A stretch of 64,000 nt of DNA. Source: DTPU01 sp963827855. GTDB taxonomy: Bacteria; Planctomycetota; Phycisphaerae; Sedimentisphaerales; Anaerobacaceae. The DNA lies in NCBI GenBank assembly GCA_963827855.1, contig CAWHBY010000001.1, positions 1,198,560 to 1,262,559 on the forward strand. The letters are read 5' to 3'. The notes under the pieces were generated by a model. It did no database searches, was not told where the DNA came from, and saw only the letters and a program-made list of their open reading frames with translations. Shown here piece by piece: positions 1 to 10,367 of this stretch. The position numbers and the translations under genes are program-made. The number at the start of each line of letters is the position of its first letter. Within the stretch, counting starts at the first letter, position 1.

Positions 1-372
1 ACGGAGTTCGGGGTGGTCTACGTCACGGCCATGGACGGGGATACCCCCATCGAGACCGCACGGCGGCTGCTCGTGACAGCGGTGGGCCCTGCGCGGAATA
101 CGGCCATGGAGTATGAGACCACCTCACAGCCCTCGCCGCTGGGCATGCCGTATTGGCGACTACGCGACGCAGGCAAGGCCCCGGCCCTGCTCGAAGCAGT
201 CGCAGGTCAGGTCGAGATTCGGTCTCGCCTGGCGGGTCAACTCAAGGCCTGGACGCTCGATGTCGTAGGCAACCGGATCCAGGAGGTCCCTCTGACAGCA
301 AGGTCGGACGCCGTCACCTTGACCATGCAACCGCAGTCCAAGGCTGTCTACTACGAGATTGCCACGGAGTGA
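1..372 (+). CDS. C-terminal fragment of a probable secreted glycoside hydrolase
   Basis: The reading frame is open from the first base of the window to a TGA at 370-372, so only the last 123 residues are visible and the true start lies upstream. The fragment contains 'ARRLLVTAVGPARNTAMEY' and ends in a beta-rich stretch finishing 'SKAVYYEIATE'. This style of tail is familiar from the C-terminal beta-sandwich of large planctomycetal GH-A-clan glycoside hydrolases. No catalytic residue lies in the visible part, so family and substrate cannot be assigned. The call rests on resemblance of the tail and on the carbohydrate-related genes that follow. Confidence 0.5.
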   Translation, partial: TEFGVVYVTAMDGDTPIETARRLLVTAVGPARNTAMEYETTSQPSPLGMPYWRLRDAGKAPALLEAVAGQVEIRSRLAGQLKAWTLDVVGNRIQEVPLTARSDAVTLTMQPQSKAVYYEIATE

Positions 373-445
373 AGTCGCTGACTGACTCCGCTTGTCAGGC
401 CCATTGTCTGATTCCCACTACGACGCCCAAGTCAGAGCATCGCCC

Positions 446-1817
446 TTACACCAGCGAGTCCAGGTTGCGAGAGACCTTGTGCACGGCTTCGACGATCTGA
501 TCCATCTCCTGGCGAGAGCCCAGGAAGGGGATCTTGCTGTCCATGGACAGCATCTCCTTGACACCTGGAGCGACAGCGTCCATCACGGGCAGACTCAGGG
601 ACTGGCGATACCTGTCCAGCCGGGTCTGAGAGAACGCCACCTGGAATCCCGATGAATTCAGGTGCTCCTGCAGCATCTTCTCCTTGTGGCAGGCCTCGCC
701 GTATCTTCGCGGACCGCCCTGCATGGGGATGTTCTCTGCGCAGGGCCTCAGCAAACCGGGCTGCAGGGACGTCCTTGAACTGCGACCGATCGTAGTCCAT
801 CTCAAACTGGACGTAGGTGACCCTCGTGTTGTCCGAGTACCGTTTGCGAGGGGTCAGGCCAGGGATCTTCGCCATCTGGTCTTCGACGTATCGCCCGTTC
901 TGGTGACGCAGGGGGGCCTGCTCCAGGAACCGCTTGAACTGCTCGGTCAGGACCGCGGCCTGGAACTCGGTCATGCGGTGGTTCGAGCCCGGGAAGGGGT
1001 AGCCCTTCTCTAGTTTCTTCGGGTCGCGGCCGTTGTTGATGAACGCCGCGCAGCGGCGCATGAACTCATCATCGCTGCCCAGTATCGCGCCGCCCTCGCC
1101 ACACACGAGGGACTTCCATTCCTGAAAGCTGATGCATCCGGCCTTGCCGAAGGTGCCAACCTTCCTGCCGTTGACCTCGGCGTACACGGATTGACACGCA
1201 TCCTCGACCACGGGGATGCCATGTTTCTTGGAGAGTGCCATGATCTTCTCGATATCCACCGGCCAGCCCGCCAGATGCACAGGGAGGATGGCCTTGGTGT
1301 GCTCTGTGATGGCTGCCTCGACCAGGTCGGCGTTGATCGAGCCGGTCTGGGGGTCGATGTCGACAAACACAGGCAGGGCGTAGAGGTTCGTGATGGTGTT
1401 GATGGTGGCGATGAAGGTGTGGGGCGTGGTGATCACCTCGTCGCCGGGCCCTACGCCGAGCACGTGCAGCGAGGCGCTGAGGGCGGTGGTCCCGCCATTG
1501 GTCAGCACGCAGTAAGGTACGCCCATCGCATGCGCGAACATCGCCTCGAAGTCGTACACGGCATTGCCCCGCAGGCAGCACCAGTTGCGGCTCCTCACGG
1601 CCTTGAGCAGGGCCCTTTCCTCCCGCTCATCGATGATAGGCCACGTGTCCGAGAAGGGCTTGCTGCGCACGGGTGTGCCACCCTGGAGGGCCAGTGCGCC
1701 GGTCTTGCTCGCAGCGCCTGCATACAGGGACTTGGCCTCCGTAACCAGGATGCTGATCCCTGCCAGGCCTGCGGAAGCTCGCTTCACGAATGAACGTCGC
1801 GTCAGAGAGGGTTTCAT
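446..1817 (-). CDS. Tat-exported DegT/DnrJ/EryC1/StrS-family aminotransferase (frameshifted)
   Basis: PLP-dependent aminotransferase of the sugar-aminotransferase (DegT) family. The start at 1817 gives a twin-arginine signal (TRRSFVKRASAG) followed by a hydrophobic stretch, so the protein is probably exported. The PLP region is recognisable: 'CISFQEWKSLVCGEGGAI' carries the expected lysine and GEGG motif, with 'HLAGWPVDIEKI' and 'VVEDACQS' upstream. The frame breaks near 743: after 'ARFAEALRR' the family-like C-terminus (GGPRRYGEACHKEKML to the stop at 446) continues one frame over. A single extra base explains this. Left unread, the frame gives a nonsense tail to 432. DegT enzymes aminate nucleotide-linked keto sugars in the cytoplasm; Tat-bearing members are common in Planctomycetota and their substrate is unknown. 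Confidence 0.85.
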
Positions 1818-2340
1818 AGGAGTGGTCCTCCATTGATCAGGGTCTGTGGTGGGAGTTTACAGTACTCTGGATTCTGGATCAACACAAGGGCTGCCTTCGC
1901 GTTTGCCCTGCGAGACTACCCTGATTGCCTTAGGCTGGCGGTTGACCCCAGCATCGTCGATCGGGTAGACTACAGGTCAGGAATCCTTGAGAGAATCAGG
2001 TGGATTCGTGCTGTTGGACGAATGCCTGTTGTCCGATCCGGCCATGGGGGGCGGAGGACAGAGAAATGAGGGCGAAGAGGGACCTACGGATCCTGCGGAT
2101 AATCCCCATTCTGATCGCCCATGGGCCATCGCATGAGCCCCTCAGCCAGACCCTTCGGATGGCGGGGATCGGCAGAAGCCGAGCCGGCCCCATGCCTTTG
2201 CAGAAGAACTCTGATTCCCTGGAGATTCCTTGGCATCCAGGGGTGCAGATTCCGCATTGTAGGTAGAAGGTAGCCTCGGATCGAGACCACCCATGAGCGT
2301 TGAGAACCCCATGACGAGTGCTGGGAAAGGGAACTGAGCC
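1818..2340. other. intergenic, no gene recognised
   Basis: About 520 bases between the divergent aminotransferase and GLUG genes. Short open frames exist on both strands, but none has a convincing ribosome binding site, domain or codon pattern. It probably holds the promoters of the two flanking genes; I cannot pick out a convincing -35/-10 pair. Confidence 0.5.
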
Positions 2341-4260
2341 ATGAATGTTGAGAGTAGGTTCCTGGGGTATGCAGCGGCTGTGATAGCGTCCATGACCACA
2401 CTTTCCATCACTGCCCAGCCCAAGTACGGCGGCGGCACAGGAGAGGCCAATGATCCGTACCAAATCGCTACGGCGGCCGATCTGATCGCTCTCGGCGAGA
2501 CGCCCGGCGACTACGCCAAGCACTTCATTCTAACCGCCGACATCGATCTGGACCCGAACCTCCCAGGCCGAAAGGTCTTTGACAGGGCGGTTATTGCGCC
2601 GCCCACCGACCAAGAGGGCATGCAGTCGTTTTCTCACGGGACTCCCTTCACGGGTTCCTTTGACGGCCAGGGCCACACGATCTCGCGTCTGACGATCAGC
2701 GGCAGGCGTTTCGTGGGTCTGTTTGGCCAGTTTGGACAGCGGGATGCGCGTACCTGCAAGATCGAGAACCTGGGGCTAGTGGATGTCAACATAGATGGTT
2801 CAGATGGCTACCCCTATAGCCATAGGGGAGCACTGGTGGGGTGCAACTACGGCGCTGTGACCCAGTGCTACAGCACCGGCACCGTTAGTGGGACTGAATG
2901 GGATATCGGCGGGCTGGTGGGGGAGAACAACGGCACCGTGAGCCAGTGCTATAGCACTGCCGCAGTCAGTAGCGACGGCGGGGTCGGCGGGCTGGTGGGG
3001 TACAACGTCGGCACTGTGACCGAGTGCTACAGCACAGGCACGGTCACCGGCTGGTGGGGCGAGGTTGGTGGTCTGGTCGGAAGCAACAATGGCATTGTGG
3101 ATCAATGCTACAGCACAGGGTCGGTCATCTCTGCGCATGGAGAATATGCTGGTGGACTGGTAGGGTTTGGATCCAGCCTGAAGGTGACGGGCTCTTTCTG
3201 GAATGTCTACACCTCGGGCGTGTTCTGGAGTGTGGGGGGTACAGGCAGAACCACACCCCAGATGCAGACGTCCGGTGCATTTCGGAATGCCGGCTGGGAC
3301 TTCGTGGGCGAGACCAAGAATGGCACTGAGGATATATGGTGGATCAACGAGGGGCAGGACTATCCGAGGTTGGTATGGCAGCGGGCCTTGTTTCCTGAGG
3401 CCTGGTTTCCTGATCCACCGGACGGTGCCATCGACGTCTGCCAGCCATGCGTGCTGAGCTGGCATGGCGCGGCAAGGGCCGTGGAGCATGACGTGTACTT
3501 TGGCGATGATAAGGGTACAGTGGCCAATGCAACACATGAAAGCCAAGGGATCTACCGCGGCCGACAGGTGGCAGCTATAACCAACTATGATCCCGGTCCT
3601 CTGGAATCCGGCAAGCCCTACTACTGGCGGATTGACGAGGTCAATGAAGCTGATCCTAGCCGCCCCTGGAAAGGAGATGTCTGGAGCTTCACCTCTTCGG
3701 ACTCCATCGTTCTGCGTGTGGTGGACGACTTCGAGAGTTACGCGAATGACCGTGGTCATCTCATCTTCAAGACGTGGATCAGTCGGGGGGGCGGGTGGGT
3801 CGGCAACACAGATCTCTTTGAGGGTCCTCCGTACGCTGAGCAGGGGATTGTGCATGGCGGCAACCAGTCCATGCCCATGGAGTACTTCAACGACGCCGAG
3901 CCGTGGTATTCAGAGGCGGAGCGGACGTGGGAGACACCGCAGGATTGGACGGTTAACGGTGCAGACGCCTTGACGCTGTACTTCCGAGGCCAGGTGGGCA
4001 ACGCCCAAGATCCTCTGTACGTGGCGATTGAGGACAGTACGGGTCGGATGGCGGTGGTGGCACACCCAGATCCCAATGCGGTGCTCACAACCCAGTGGCA
4101 GAGGTGGCAAATTCCCTTGGCTGACCTACGCGCGGCGGGTGTGGATGTGGCGGCGGTTAGGAAGCTGGCCATTGGCGCCGGCGACCGCAATAGTCCGAAG
4201 CCTGGCGGCACCGGCAAGATCTACATCGACGACATTCGCCTGACCAAGAGGATGCCATAG
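2341..4260 (+). CDS. secreted GLUG-repeat surface protein with carbohydrate-binding-like C-terminus
   Basis: 639 residues. A signal peptide (to about residue 25) is followed by a region entered at 'GGGTGEANDPYQIATAADL', the usual lead-in to GLUG repeats. At least four GLUG units lie at about residues 155-280 (GGLVGENNGTVSQCYST, GGLVGYNVGTVTECYST, GGLVGSNNGIVDQCYST and relatives). Next comes 'DIWWINEGQDYPRLVW', which ends many GLUG modules. A fibronectin-like segment contains 'YYWRIDEVNEADPSRPWKG', and a C-terminal jelly-roll-like domain begins 'VVDDFESYANDRG' and ends 'IYIDDIRL'. This architecture is typical of planctomycetal cell-surface or matrix proteins. No enzymatic motif was seen; a binding or adhesive role is inferred. 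A weak purine stretch precedes the ATG. Confidence 0.85.
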   Translation: MNVESRFLGYAAAVIASMTTLSITAQPKYGGGTGEANDPYQIATAADLIALGETPGDYAKHFILTADIDLDPNLPGRKVFDRAVIAPPTDQEGMQSFSHGTPFTGSFDGQGHTISRLTISGRRFVGLFGQFGQRDARTCKIENLGLVDVNIDGSDGYPYSHRGALVGCNYGAVTQCYSTGTVSGTEWDIGGLVGENNGTVSQCYSTAAVSSDGGVGGLVGYNVGTVTECYSTGTVTGWWGEVGGLVGSNNGIVDQCYSTGSVISAHGEYAGGLVGFGSSLKVTGSFWNVYTSGVFWSVGGTGRTTPQMQTSGAFRNAGWDFVGETKNGTEDIWWINEGQDYPRLVWQRALFPEAWFPDPPDGAIDVCQPCVLSWHGAARAVEHDVYFGDDKGTVANATHESQGIYRGRQVAAITNYDPGPLESGKPYYWRIDEVNEADPSRPWKGDVWSFTSSDSIVLRVVDDFESYANDRGHLIFKTWISRGGGWVGNTDLFEGPPYAEQGIVHGGNQSMPMEYFNDAEPWYSEAERTWETPQDWTVNGADALTLYFRGQVGNAQDPLYVAIEDSTGRMAVVAHPDPNAVLTTQWQRWQIPLADLRAAGVDVAAVRKLAIGAGDRNSPKPGGTGKIYIDDIRLTKRMP

Positions 4261-4262
4261 GG

Positions 4263-4322
4263 ACCTGGTGGATCAACGAAGGGAAAGACTGTCCGAGACT
4301 GTGGTGGGAGAAGAGACAGTAG
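4263..4322 (+). pseudogene. relic of a GLUG-module C-terminus
   Basis: Just after the stop of the GLUG gene, a different frame reads 'TWWINEGKDCPRLWWEKRQ' and then a stop at 4320-4322. It closely matches the internal 'IWWINEGQDYPRLVW' of the neighbouring gene (about 3337-3380), and the DNA is also visibly similar. There is no start codon or upstream module, so this is a leftover end of a related gene, not an expressed frame. Confidence 0.6.
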
Positions 4323-4340
4323 AACCTAGGGAGACTGACA

Positions 4341-6796
4341 ATGAACACAAAACGCCTCACGACGAGCGTTACCCTCATAGCGATTCTGCTCTCCTGCCCG
4401 GTCTTTGCCTCTGTCCCGGCGTACACGGTAACGGCAGGCGGTGATCGCCTGGAGCTTGTGCCACAGCCGGAGAGAGGGTATGTGGTCAGAACAACGGACA
4501 TCAGAAGGTCAGGGACCAGGGACGCTGCGACTGTGCCACTGGCGTTGCCAAGCTGCGCCCATCGCATCGCAGGACTGGGGCGGCGGGGTGTGTACACTGT
4601 AGAAAACGAGGGTCCAGCCGCCGCCAATGAGAAGACCATCGCCGAACTCAGCAATCGTGGCCAGGTGACCTACATCGCCCCGCTGTTCTCATCCAAAGGT
4701 GAGACGGTGGCCGTCATCCCTGAGATCGTGATCCGCGTTGAACCTGGGGTCGAGGAGAGGCAGGTTCATTTTCTCTGCCAATCCTTGGGCTTGGCCGTCA
4801 TCAAGCCGATGGAGTTCACGACACAGGAGTACTTGTTGCAGGTGTCAGCGTCTGACGCAGAGGCCGTGTTCGCGGCAGTCGAGCAGCTCAACGAAGCTGA
4901 CTCGATTGAATGGGCTGCCCCGAACACGGCATCCCGGCCGGCGTTGTGCGGCCGAACCCAACCGGGGAATCATTCTCCCAGCCAGCAGGTGCAGACTGCA
5001 GCATCGGAGGAGGGCAACAGCACGGGCGTGTTCCCGAATGACCCGTACTTCCCTCTGCAGTGGCATCTGCACAACACAGGCCGGTCCGGCGGCACACCAG
5101 GGGCTGACATCCGCGCCCGGAGGCCTGGGAAATCACGACTGGAGACCCGAACATCGTGATCGCCGTAAGTGGCACCGGTGTGGACACCCACCACCCTGAT
5201 CTGGTCAACAATCTTGTGCCTGGGTACGATTTCTTCGACGACGATAATACGCCGGACCCCATCAACGAAGACCCCTTGGATGCACACGACACGCTGTGCG
5301 CAGGGATTGCCGCTGCTCAGGGTAACAATGGCATCGGAATTGCCGGTGTCGCTTATGATTGCCGCATAATGCCCATTCGTATTGGAACGTGGACGTCCTG
5401 GTACACGGAGGCCGACAGAGCTATGTCATTCCGATGGGGCGCAGCCCACGGAGCCGATGTGTTCAGCTGCAGTTGGACCGCGAGATCTGCTCCTACCATT
5501 CGCTCGGCCGTGAGGGACGTGACACAACCAGGTGGAATGGGACGCCAGGGCAAAGGCTGTGTCGTCGTATTCGCTGCGGGAAACGAGGGAGCGATATTCT
5601 CCGACGGCCCGGCGGCATATCCTGAGGTACTGGCGGTAGGGGCTACAGACCACAACGATGTGCGATGGCCATACAGCAGCTATGGGCCAGAGTTGGACAT
5701 CATGGCCGCGAGCGGCTGCAGCGGCGACTGGTGCGGAACGCTCGCCGCCTTCTGGTCCACCGACCAAACCGGGCCTGACGGATGGAGCATTCATAACTCG
5801 GACCCAAACATACTGGACTATGCCCAATACATCGGTGGCACCTCGGCAAGTTGCCCTATTGTAGCCGGCGTGGCGGTCCTGATTCTCTCCATAGAACCGG
5901 GTCTAACCAGCGCCGAGGTCCGTCACTTCCTTTGTCGGTCTGCAAAGGACCTGGGTGATCCTGGCCCGGACGACTACTACGGCTGGGGGCGGGTCGATGC
6001 CAGGGCCGCTCTGGACATGGTCCTGGCCAAGAGGGCAGACCTCAACCACGATTGGCGGGTCGATGAAGATGATCGGGCGATCCTGGTCAAGGCCATGGAA
6101 ACCAACGATCTTACAGCAGATATCGCCCCCGCGGCCAAACGCGACGGCGTGGTCGATGCCAAGGACCTGGAGATGCTGATGCGGTATTGGGACACGCAGA
6201 TCCCGGAGGTCCCCGAGCAGGGCTTGATAGCCCACTGGAAACTGGACGAGACTGAGGGCTCTGTGGCCCACAACACCACAGGCGATCGGGTGTACAACGC
6301 GAATGTCCATGGCAAGCCTTCCTGGCAGCCTGAAGCAGGTCGAATCGGCGGTGCGCTGGCCTTTGATGGCAAGGACGATCGGATCTCAGCTCCCTGTGCC
6401 GTGAATCCTGCAGAGAGTCCCATCAGTGTCTTTGCCTGGGTGAAGGGCGGATCGCCAGGACAGGTGGTCATCTCGCAGAGCGGCAAGGCAGACTGGCTGA
6501 TGGCTGCTGCGCCCAACGGAGGATTGAAGACCGCCTTGTCACCAGCAGGGCTTCCAGCGTTGACCACGGATGTGGTCATCACCGATGACCAGTGGCATCG
6601 TATCGGTCTTGTCTGGGACGGGACGCAACGAAGCCTCTACGCAGACGATGCCCTGGTGGCCCAAGATAGCCCCCCGGGGCTTGCGAGCTCACCCGGGACT
6701 CTGTTCATTGGCGCAGGCAACAAGCTTGCCAAGGGGAGTTTCTGGACAGGTCTGATCGACGATGTCCGGCTCTATGACCGGGCGGTGAAGCCGTAA
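4341..6796 (+). CDS. secreted subtilisin-like (S8) protease with dockerin-like and LamG domains; frameshifted, catalytic Asp missing
   Basis: The first frame (4341-about 5117) holds a signal peptide, a propeptide-like region and 'FPNDPYFPLQWHLHNTG', the standard entry to an S8 domain. One base appears to be missing from a C run near 5117. The next frame continues 'PEAWEITTGDPNIVIAVSG' through the catalytic domain to 6796. The histidine motif (DAHDTLCAG), oxyanion asparagine (FAAGNEG) and nucleophile serine (GTSAS, codon 5843-5845) are present. The aspartate motif normally read as DTG is 'SGTGVD': the catalytic Asp is glycine (GGC at 5171-5173). Two dockerin-like calcium loops follow (DLNHDWRVDEDD, DGVVDAKDLEML), then a LamG/concanavalin-like domain starting 'GLIAHWKLDE'. 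Probably a surface protein that is either an inactive protease relative or affected by sequence error. Confidence 0.8.
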
Positions 6797-6911
6797 CACT
6801 CGCCGCTCAGTTGGCATGTTCCAAGTCGGGTATGGTGGACGCAACAAGGTCATGCACCCTCTGTGACGCGCGGACTTGCCAGTCGGCCGGGCCGTGGGTA
6901 TAACGGGGGCC

Positions 6912-9209
6912 ATGGTCGAACCGATCCATCGCTGTGGACGCGGGGCTGCGGGGCCGAGCGATGCCCCTGCGGGCTCCTGCACTCTCACGGTGATCGCCAT
7001 CCTAGGCTCGATACTCGCCACGGCTCCGTGGGCAGGGCCGCTTCATGCGACTGGCGTCGTGGATGGCGCAGCCCTGCGGAGGCCGGGTCAATCCCGGCCT
7101 GTGGTCGACTGGCTGATCGATCCGGCGCCCTTCAAGGCGAAGTGGGTTCCCCTGGAGGGCGGCAGGGGGGCGGAGCTGAGCAACGGGCTGGTCCGCCGCG
7201 TGTTCTCGATCCAGCCCGGATGCGCCACAGTGGCCATCGACAACCTGATGACCGGTGAGTCTGTGCTGCGGTCCGTGCGGCCAGAGGCCCTGGTGGAGCT
7301 CAACGGCCAGGCCGTCCGGCTCGGCGGTCTTGCAGGTCAGCCCGTGCACAACTTCCTCAAGCCCGAGTTTCTTGCGTCCATGGGGCCTGATCCCAATGCC
7401 TGGCCTTGCACAGGATTCAAGACGGCGACCGCCGAGGCCCGGTTTGCCTGGCAGCCGAAGAAGTCATGGCTCAGCACAGTCCCTGCATGGCCGCCTCCTG
7501 GCGCCAGTGTGACGTTTGAGTACGGCGCCCCTGCAGCCAGTCCACTCGCGGGCGTGGTGATGGCCGTGCATTATGAGCTCTATGATGGTCTGCCCCTGAT
7601 GGCCAAGTGGCTGACGGTCTGCAACGCATCGGGCAAATCAGTGACACTCAACTCGACGGTCGTGGAGCAACTGGCGGTGGTGGAGGCGGAGTCCATCGTG
7701 GATGGAACGCCCGCGAACTTTCGCCGGGAGATCCAGACGCTGGAGGCCTTCAGCGACTTTGCCTTTGGCGGGAACATGGCAGGCAATGCGGATGCACCGG
7801 CCATCCGTTGGAGGGCTGATCCACTCTATGCCACCCAGGTCCACTATGAGCGACAGACGCCTTGTCTGCTCGATGGCTCTCCCCGCCTGGGGCCGGACGC
7901 CGAGATCTCGCCAGGCCAGACCTTCGAGTCCTTCAGGGTGTTCGAGCTGATCCATGACAGCACGGATCGCGAGCGAAGGGGCCTGGCTGTGCGTCGGGCC
8001 TACCGGAGCCTCGCTCCGTGGGTGCAGGAGAATCCCATCCTGATGCACGTCCGCAGCGCCAAGCCTGAGGCAGTCAGGCTCGCCATAGACCAGTGTGCGG
8101 AGGTGGGCTTCGAGATGGTCATCATGACCTTTGGCAGCGGCTTCGACATCGAGAACGAAGACCCTGCTACCCTCTCGCAGATCAAGGCCCTGGCCGACTA
8201 TGCCCGGTCCAAGGGGATCAGCCTGGGCGGCTACTCGCTGCTCGCCAGCCGCAGCATCGGCCCGGCCGACGACGTGATCGATCCCAACACAGGAAGGCCG
8301 GGTGGCGCCCGTTTCGGCAGCTCCCCGTGCATCGGCAGCCGGTGGGGACAGGAGTACTTCCGGAAGCTCAGACTGTTCTTCGAGAAGACCGGCTGCAGCG
8401 TGCTCGAGCACGACGGTTCGTATCCCGGGGACGTCTGCGGATCCACCACCCACCCTGGCCACAAGGGGCTGAAGGACTCCCAATGGACCCAGTGGCGGAC
8501 GATCAGCGGCTTCTACCAGTGGTGCAGGTCGCAGGGCATCTATCTCAACGTCCCGGACTGGTACTACCTGGCAGGCTCCAACAAGTGCGGAATGGGCTAC
8601 AGGGAGACGAACTGGTCGCTGCCACGCGACCAGCAGGAGATCATCGAGCGACAGAACATCTTTGATGGGACCTGGGAGAAGACGCCCAGCATGGGCTGGA
8701 TGTTTGTACCCCTGACGGAGTACCACGGAGGTGGGGCTGCAGCCACCATCGAGCCGCTCAAGGATCACCTGGAGCACTACGAGACGCGGCTGGCCAATCT
8801 CTTCGGCGCTGGCGTGCAGGCCTGCTACCGCGGTCCCCGGTTGTATGACGGCCCCCAGACCCGGCTGGTCGTCAAGCGATGGGTGGACTTCTACAGGCAA
8901 CACCGGCCGATCCTGGATAGTGACATCATCCACCTCCGCAGGCCGGACGGCCGTGACTGGGACGGTTGGCTGCACGTCAATCCATCCCTTAAGGAGCGGG
9001 GCCTTGCCGTGTTCTACAATCCGCTGGACACTGCCGTCGAGCGGGTGATCCGGCTGCCCTTGTACTACACGGGCCTGACCGACAAGGCGACCCTCAAATA
9101 TGAGGACGGCCGCACCCAGAAGGTCAGGCTCGCTCGTGACGCCTCCGCAGAGGTGACCGTCAAGATACCCGGCCGGGGCCGGACCTCGATGACCGTGTGT
9201 GGCCCCTAG
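6912..9209 (+). CDS. secreted alpha-galactosidase-like glycoside hydrolase (GH36/clan GH-D-like)
   Basis: 765 residues from ATG 6912; an in-frame TTG at 6876 would only add a poor N-terminal extension. The hydrophobic stretch 'LTVIAILGSILATAPWAG' is a probable signal peptide. The N-terminal half resembles the beta-supersandwich of GH36-like enzymes. The second half reads like a TIM barrel, with 'EMVIMTFGSGFDIENEDP', 'GISLGGYSLLASRS' and 'CSVLEHDGSYPGDVC', the last carrying an Asp in a position suited to a clan GH-D nucleophile. A C-terminal beta domain closes the protein. Assignment to alpha-galactosidase is by fold resemblance only; the substrate is not determined. It is followed by a Tat-exported sugar isomerase 55 bases downstream, so co-transcription is likely. 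Confidence 0.65.
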   Translation: MVEPIHRCGRGAAGPSDAPAGSCTLTVIAILGSILATAPWAGPLHATGVVDGAALRRPGQSRPVVDWLIDPAPFKAKWVPLEGGRGAELSNGLVRRVFSIQPGCATVAIDNLMTGESVLRSVRPEALVELNGQAVRLGGLAGQPVHNFLKPEFLASMGPDPNAWPCTGFKTATAEARFAWQPKKSWLSTVPAWPPPGASVTFEYGAPAASPLAGVVMAVHYELYDGLPLMAKWLTVCNASGKSVTLNSTVVEQLAVVEAESIVDGTPANFRREIQTLEAFSDFAFGGNMAGNADAPAIRWRADPLYATQVHYERQTPCLLDGSPRLGPDAEISPGQTFESFRVFELIHDSTDRERRGLAVRRAYRSLAPWVQENPILMHVRSAKPEAVRLAIDQCAEVGFEMVIMTFGSGFDIENEDPATLSQIKALADYARSKGISLGGYSLLASRSIGPADDVIDPNTGRPGGARFGSSPCIGSRWGQEYFRKLRLFFEKTGCSVLEHDGSYPGDVCGSTTHPGHKGLKDSQWTQWRTISGFYQWCRSQGIYLNVPDWYYLAGSNKCGMGYRETNWSLPRDQQEIIERQNIFDGTWEKTPSMGWMFVPLTEYHGGGAAATIEPLKDHLEHYETRLANLFGAGVQACYRGPRLYDGPQTRLVVKRWVDFYRQHRPILDSDIIHLRRPDGRDWDGWLHVNPSLKERGLAVFYNPLDTAVERVIRLPLYYTGLTDKATLKYEDGRTQKVRLARDASAEVTVKIPGRGRTSMTVCGP

Positions 9210-9264
9210 CCGGCCTGAACCCGTACCGAAAGGAAAACCCCGCAACCTTCAACCTGGTAATCCT

Positions 9265-10224
9265 ATGATGAAACGACGTTCCTTCCTTGGCATGTCCACA
9301 TGTGCTGCAGCAGCCGCTGCCCTGGGAGGCCAGGCGCTGCAGGCCGCAGAGCCCGCCAGGCCCGCCTTCAAGAAGCGGATCAAGCTGGGCGTGTCCACGT
9401 ATTCCTATTGGCATTTCAAGCCTGAGAAGGTGTCCATCGAGACGGTCATCGACAAGGCCGCGGTCCTCGGCATAGACGGCGTGGAGGTCCTGCACCGCCA
9501 GATGGACATGCCGGAGAAGGAGCCGCTCACGGCCGAGCGCCGCAAGTACCTCCAGAGGCTCAAACAGCGTGCCTTTCGCAGTGGCCTTTCCCTGGTGTCC
9601 CTCTCCATCCACCAGAACTTCGTGCAGCCAGATCCTGTGCAGCGTCAGAGCCACGTCGACCACACCCTCAAGTGCATCGAGATCGCCTATGAGCTGGGTG
9701 CGCCCAGCCTCCGCATCAACTCAGGCCGCTGGAACACGATCCCGGACTTCGACGAGCTGATGAAGGCCCGCGGCGTAGAGCCCATCCTGGCGGGTCACAC
9801 CGAGGATGAGGGATTCAACTGGTGCATAGAGGGCATCCAGAAATGTCTGGCCAAGGCAGAGCAGTGCGGGGTCATGCTGGCCCTCGAGAACCACTGGGGT
9901 CTGACCGGCACGCCGCAGGGCCTGCTGCGGATCGTGAATGCGGTCCGGTCGCCTTGGCTGGGAGTGAACATGGATACGGGCAACTTCCTGGAGGACCCGT
10001 ACGACAAGCTCAGGCAGATCGCGTCCGAGACCGTGTACGTGCACGCCAAGACCTACTACGGCGGCGGTGAGTGGTACACCCTGGACCTGGACTATAGGAG
10101 GATCGCGGGGATCCTGGCAGAGGTGGGCTACACGGGCTATGTCTCGCTCGAGATGGAGGGCAAGGAAGACGCAGATACGGCCGTGGCCAAGAGCATCGCG
10201 ATGCTGCGGCAGGCGTTCGCCTAA
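9265..10224 (+). CDS. Tat-exported sugar phosphate isomerase/epimerase (xylose-isomerase-like TIM barrel)
   Basis: 319 residues. The ATG at 9265 is chosen because it starts a clean twin-arginine signal (MMKRRSFLGMSTCAAAAAAL); the frame opens further upstream but only adds proline-rich residues. The mature part starts 'IKLGVSTYSYWHF' and shows the AP-endonuclease-2/xylose-isomerase-like pattern, with 'GVMLALENHWGLTGTP', 'LGVNMDTGNFLEDPY', 'YVHAKTYYGGGEW' and 'GYVSLEMEGKEDADTA', whose acidic and histidine residues form the metal site in this family. It probably isomerises or epimerises a free sugar outside the cytoplasm. The substrate is unknown. Confidence 0.85.
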   Translation: MMKRRSFLGMSTCAAAAAALGGQALQAAEPARPAFKKRIKLGVSTYSYWHFKPEKVSIETVIDKAAVLGIDGVEVLHRQMDMPEKEPLTAERRKYLQRLKQRAFRSGLSLVSLSIHQNFVQPDPVQRQSHVDHTLKCIEIAYELGAPSLRINSGRWNTIPDFDELMKARGVEPILAGHTEDEGFNWCIEGIQKCLAKAEQCGVMLALENHWGLTGTPQGLLRIVNAVRSPWLGVNMDTGNFLEDPYDKLRQIASETVYVHAKTYYGGGEWYTLDLDYRRIAGILAEVGYTGYVSLEMEGKEDADTAVAKSIAMLRQAFA

Positions 10225-10227
10225 TTG

Positions 10228-10350
10228 GGCAGTTAAATGGTCAAAGAGTTGGATTGTTAGATGGTTAGAGGGTCATTTGTGCACGGGAGCGGACAATCCG
10301 GCATGCCAGCCATTTGACCACCTAACCACTCAACCATTCATCCAACTTTT
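10228..10350. repeat. period-8 degenerate repeat, two inverted arms
   Basis: The spacer carries octamer-like units on the left (TTAAATGG, TTGGATTG, TTAGATGG, TTAGAGGG). The reverse-complement type lies on the right (read on the other strand: TGGTTGAG, TGGTTAGG, TGGTCAAA). The two arms are imperfect inverted copies around a GC-rich centre and could fold into a long hairpin. Confidence 0.6.
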
Positions 10351-10367
10351 ATGAAGGAGTCGTCCGT

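Noticed and set aside
1996..2523. 175-codon minus-strand frame across the GLUG start
   Set aside because: It overlaps the signal peptide region of the GLUG gene, has no domain and no ribosome binding site.
7638..9245. 535-codon open frame on the minus strand
   Set aside because: Antisense to the alpha-galactosidase-like gene, with no domain.
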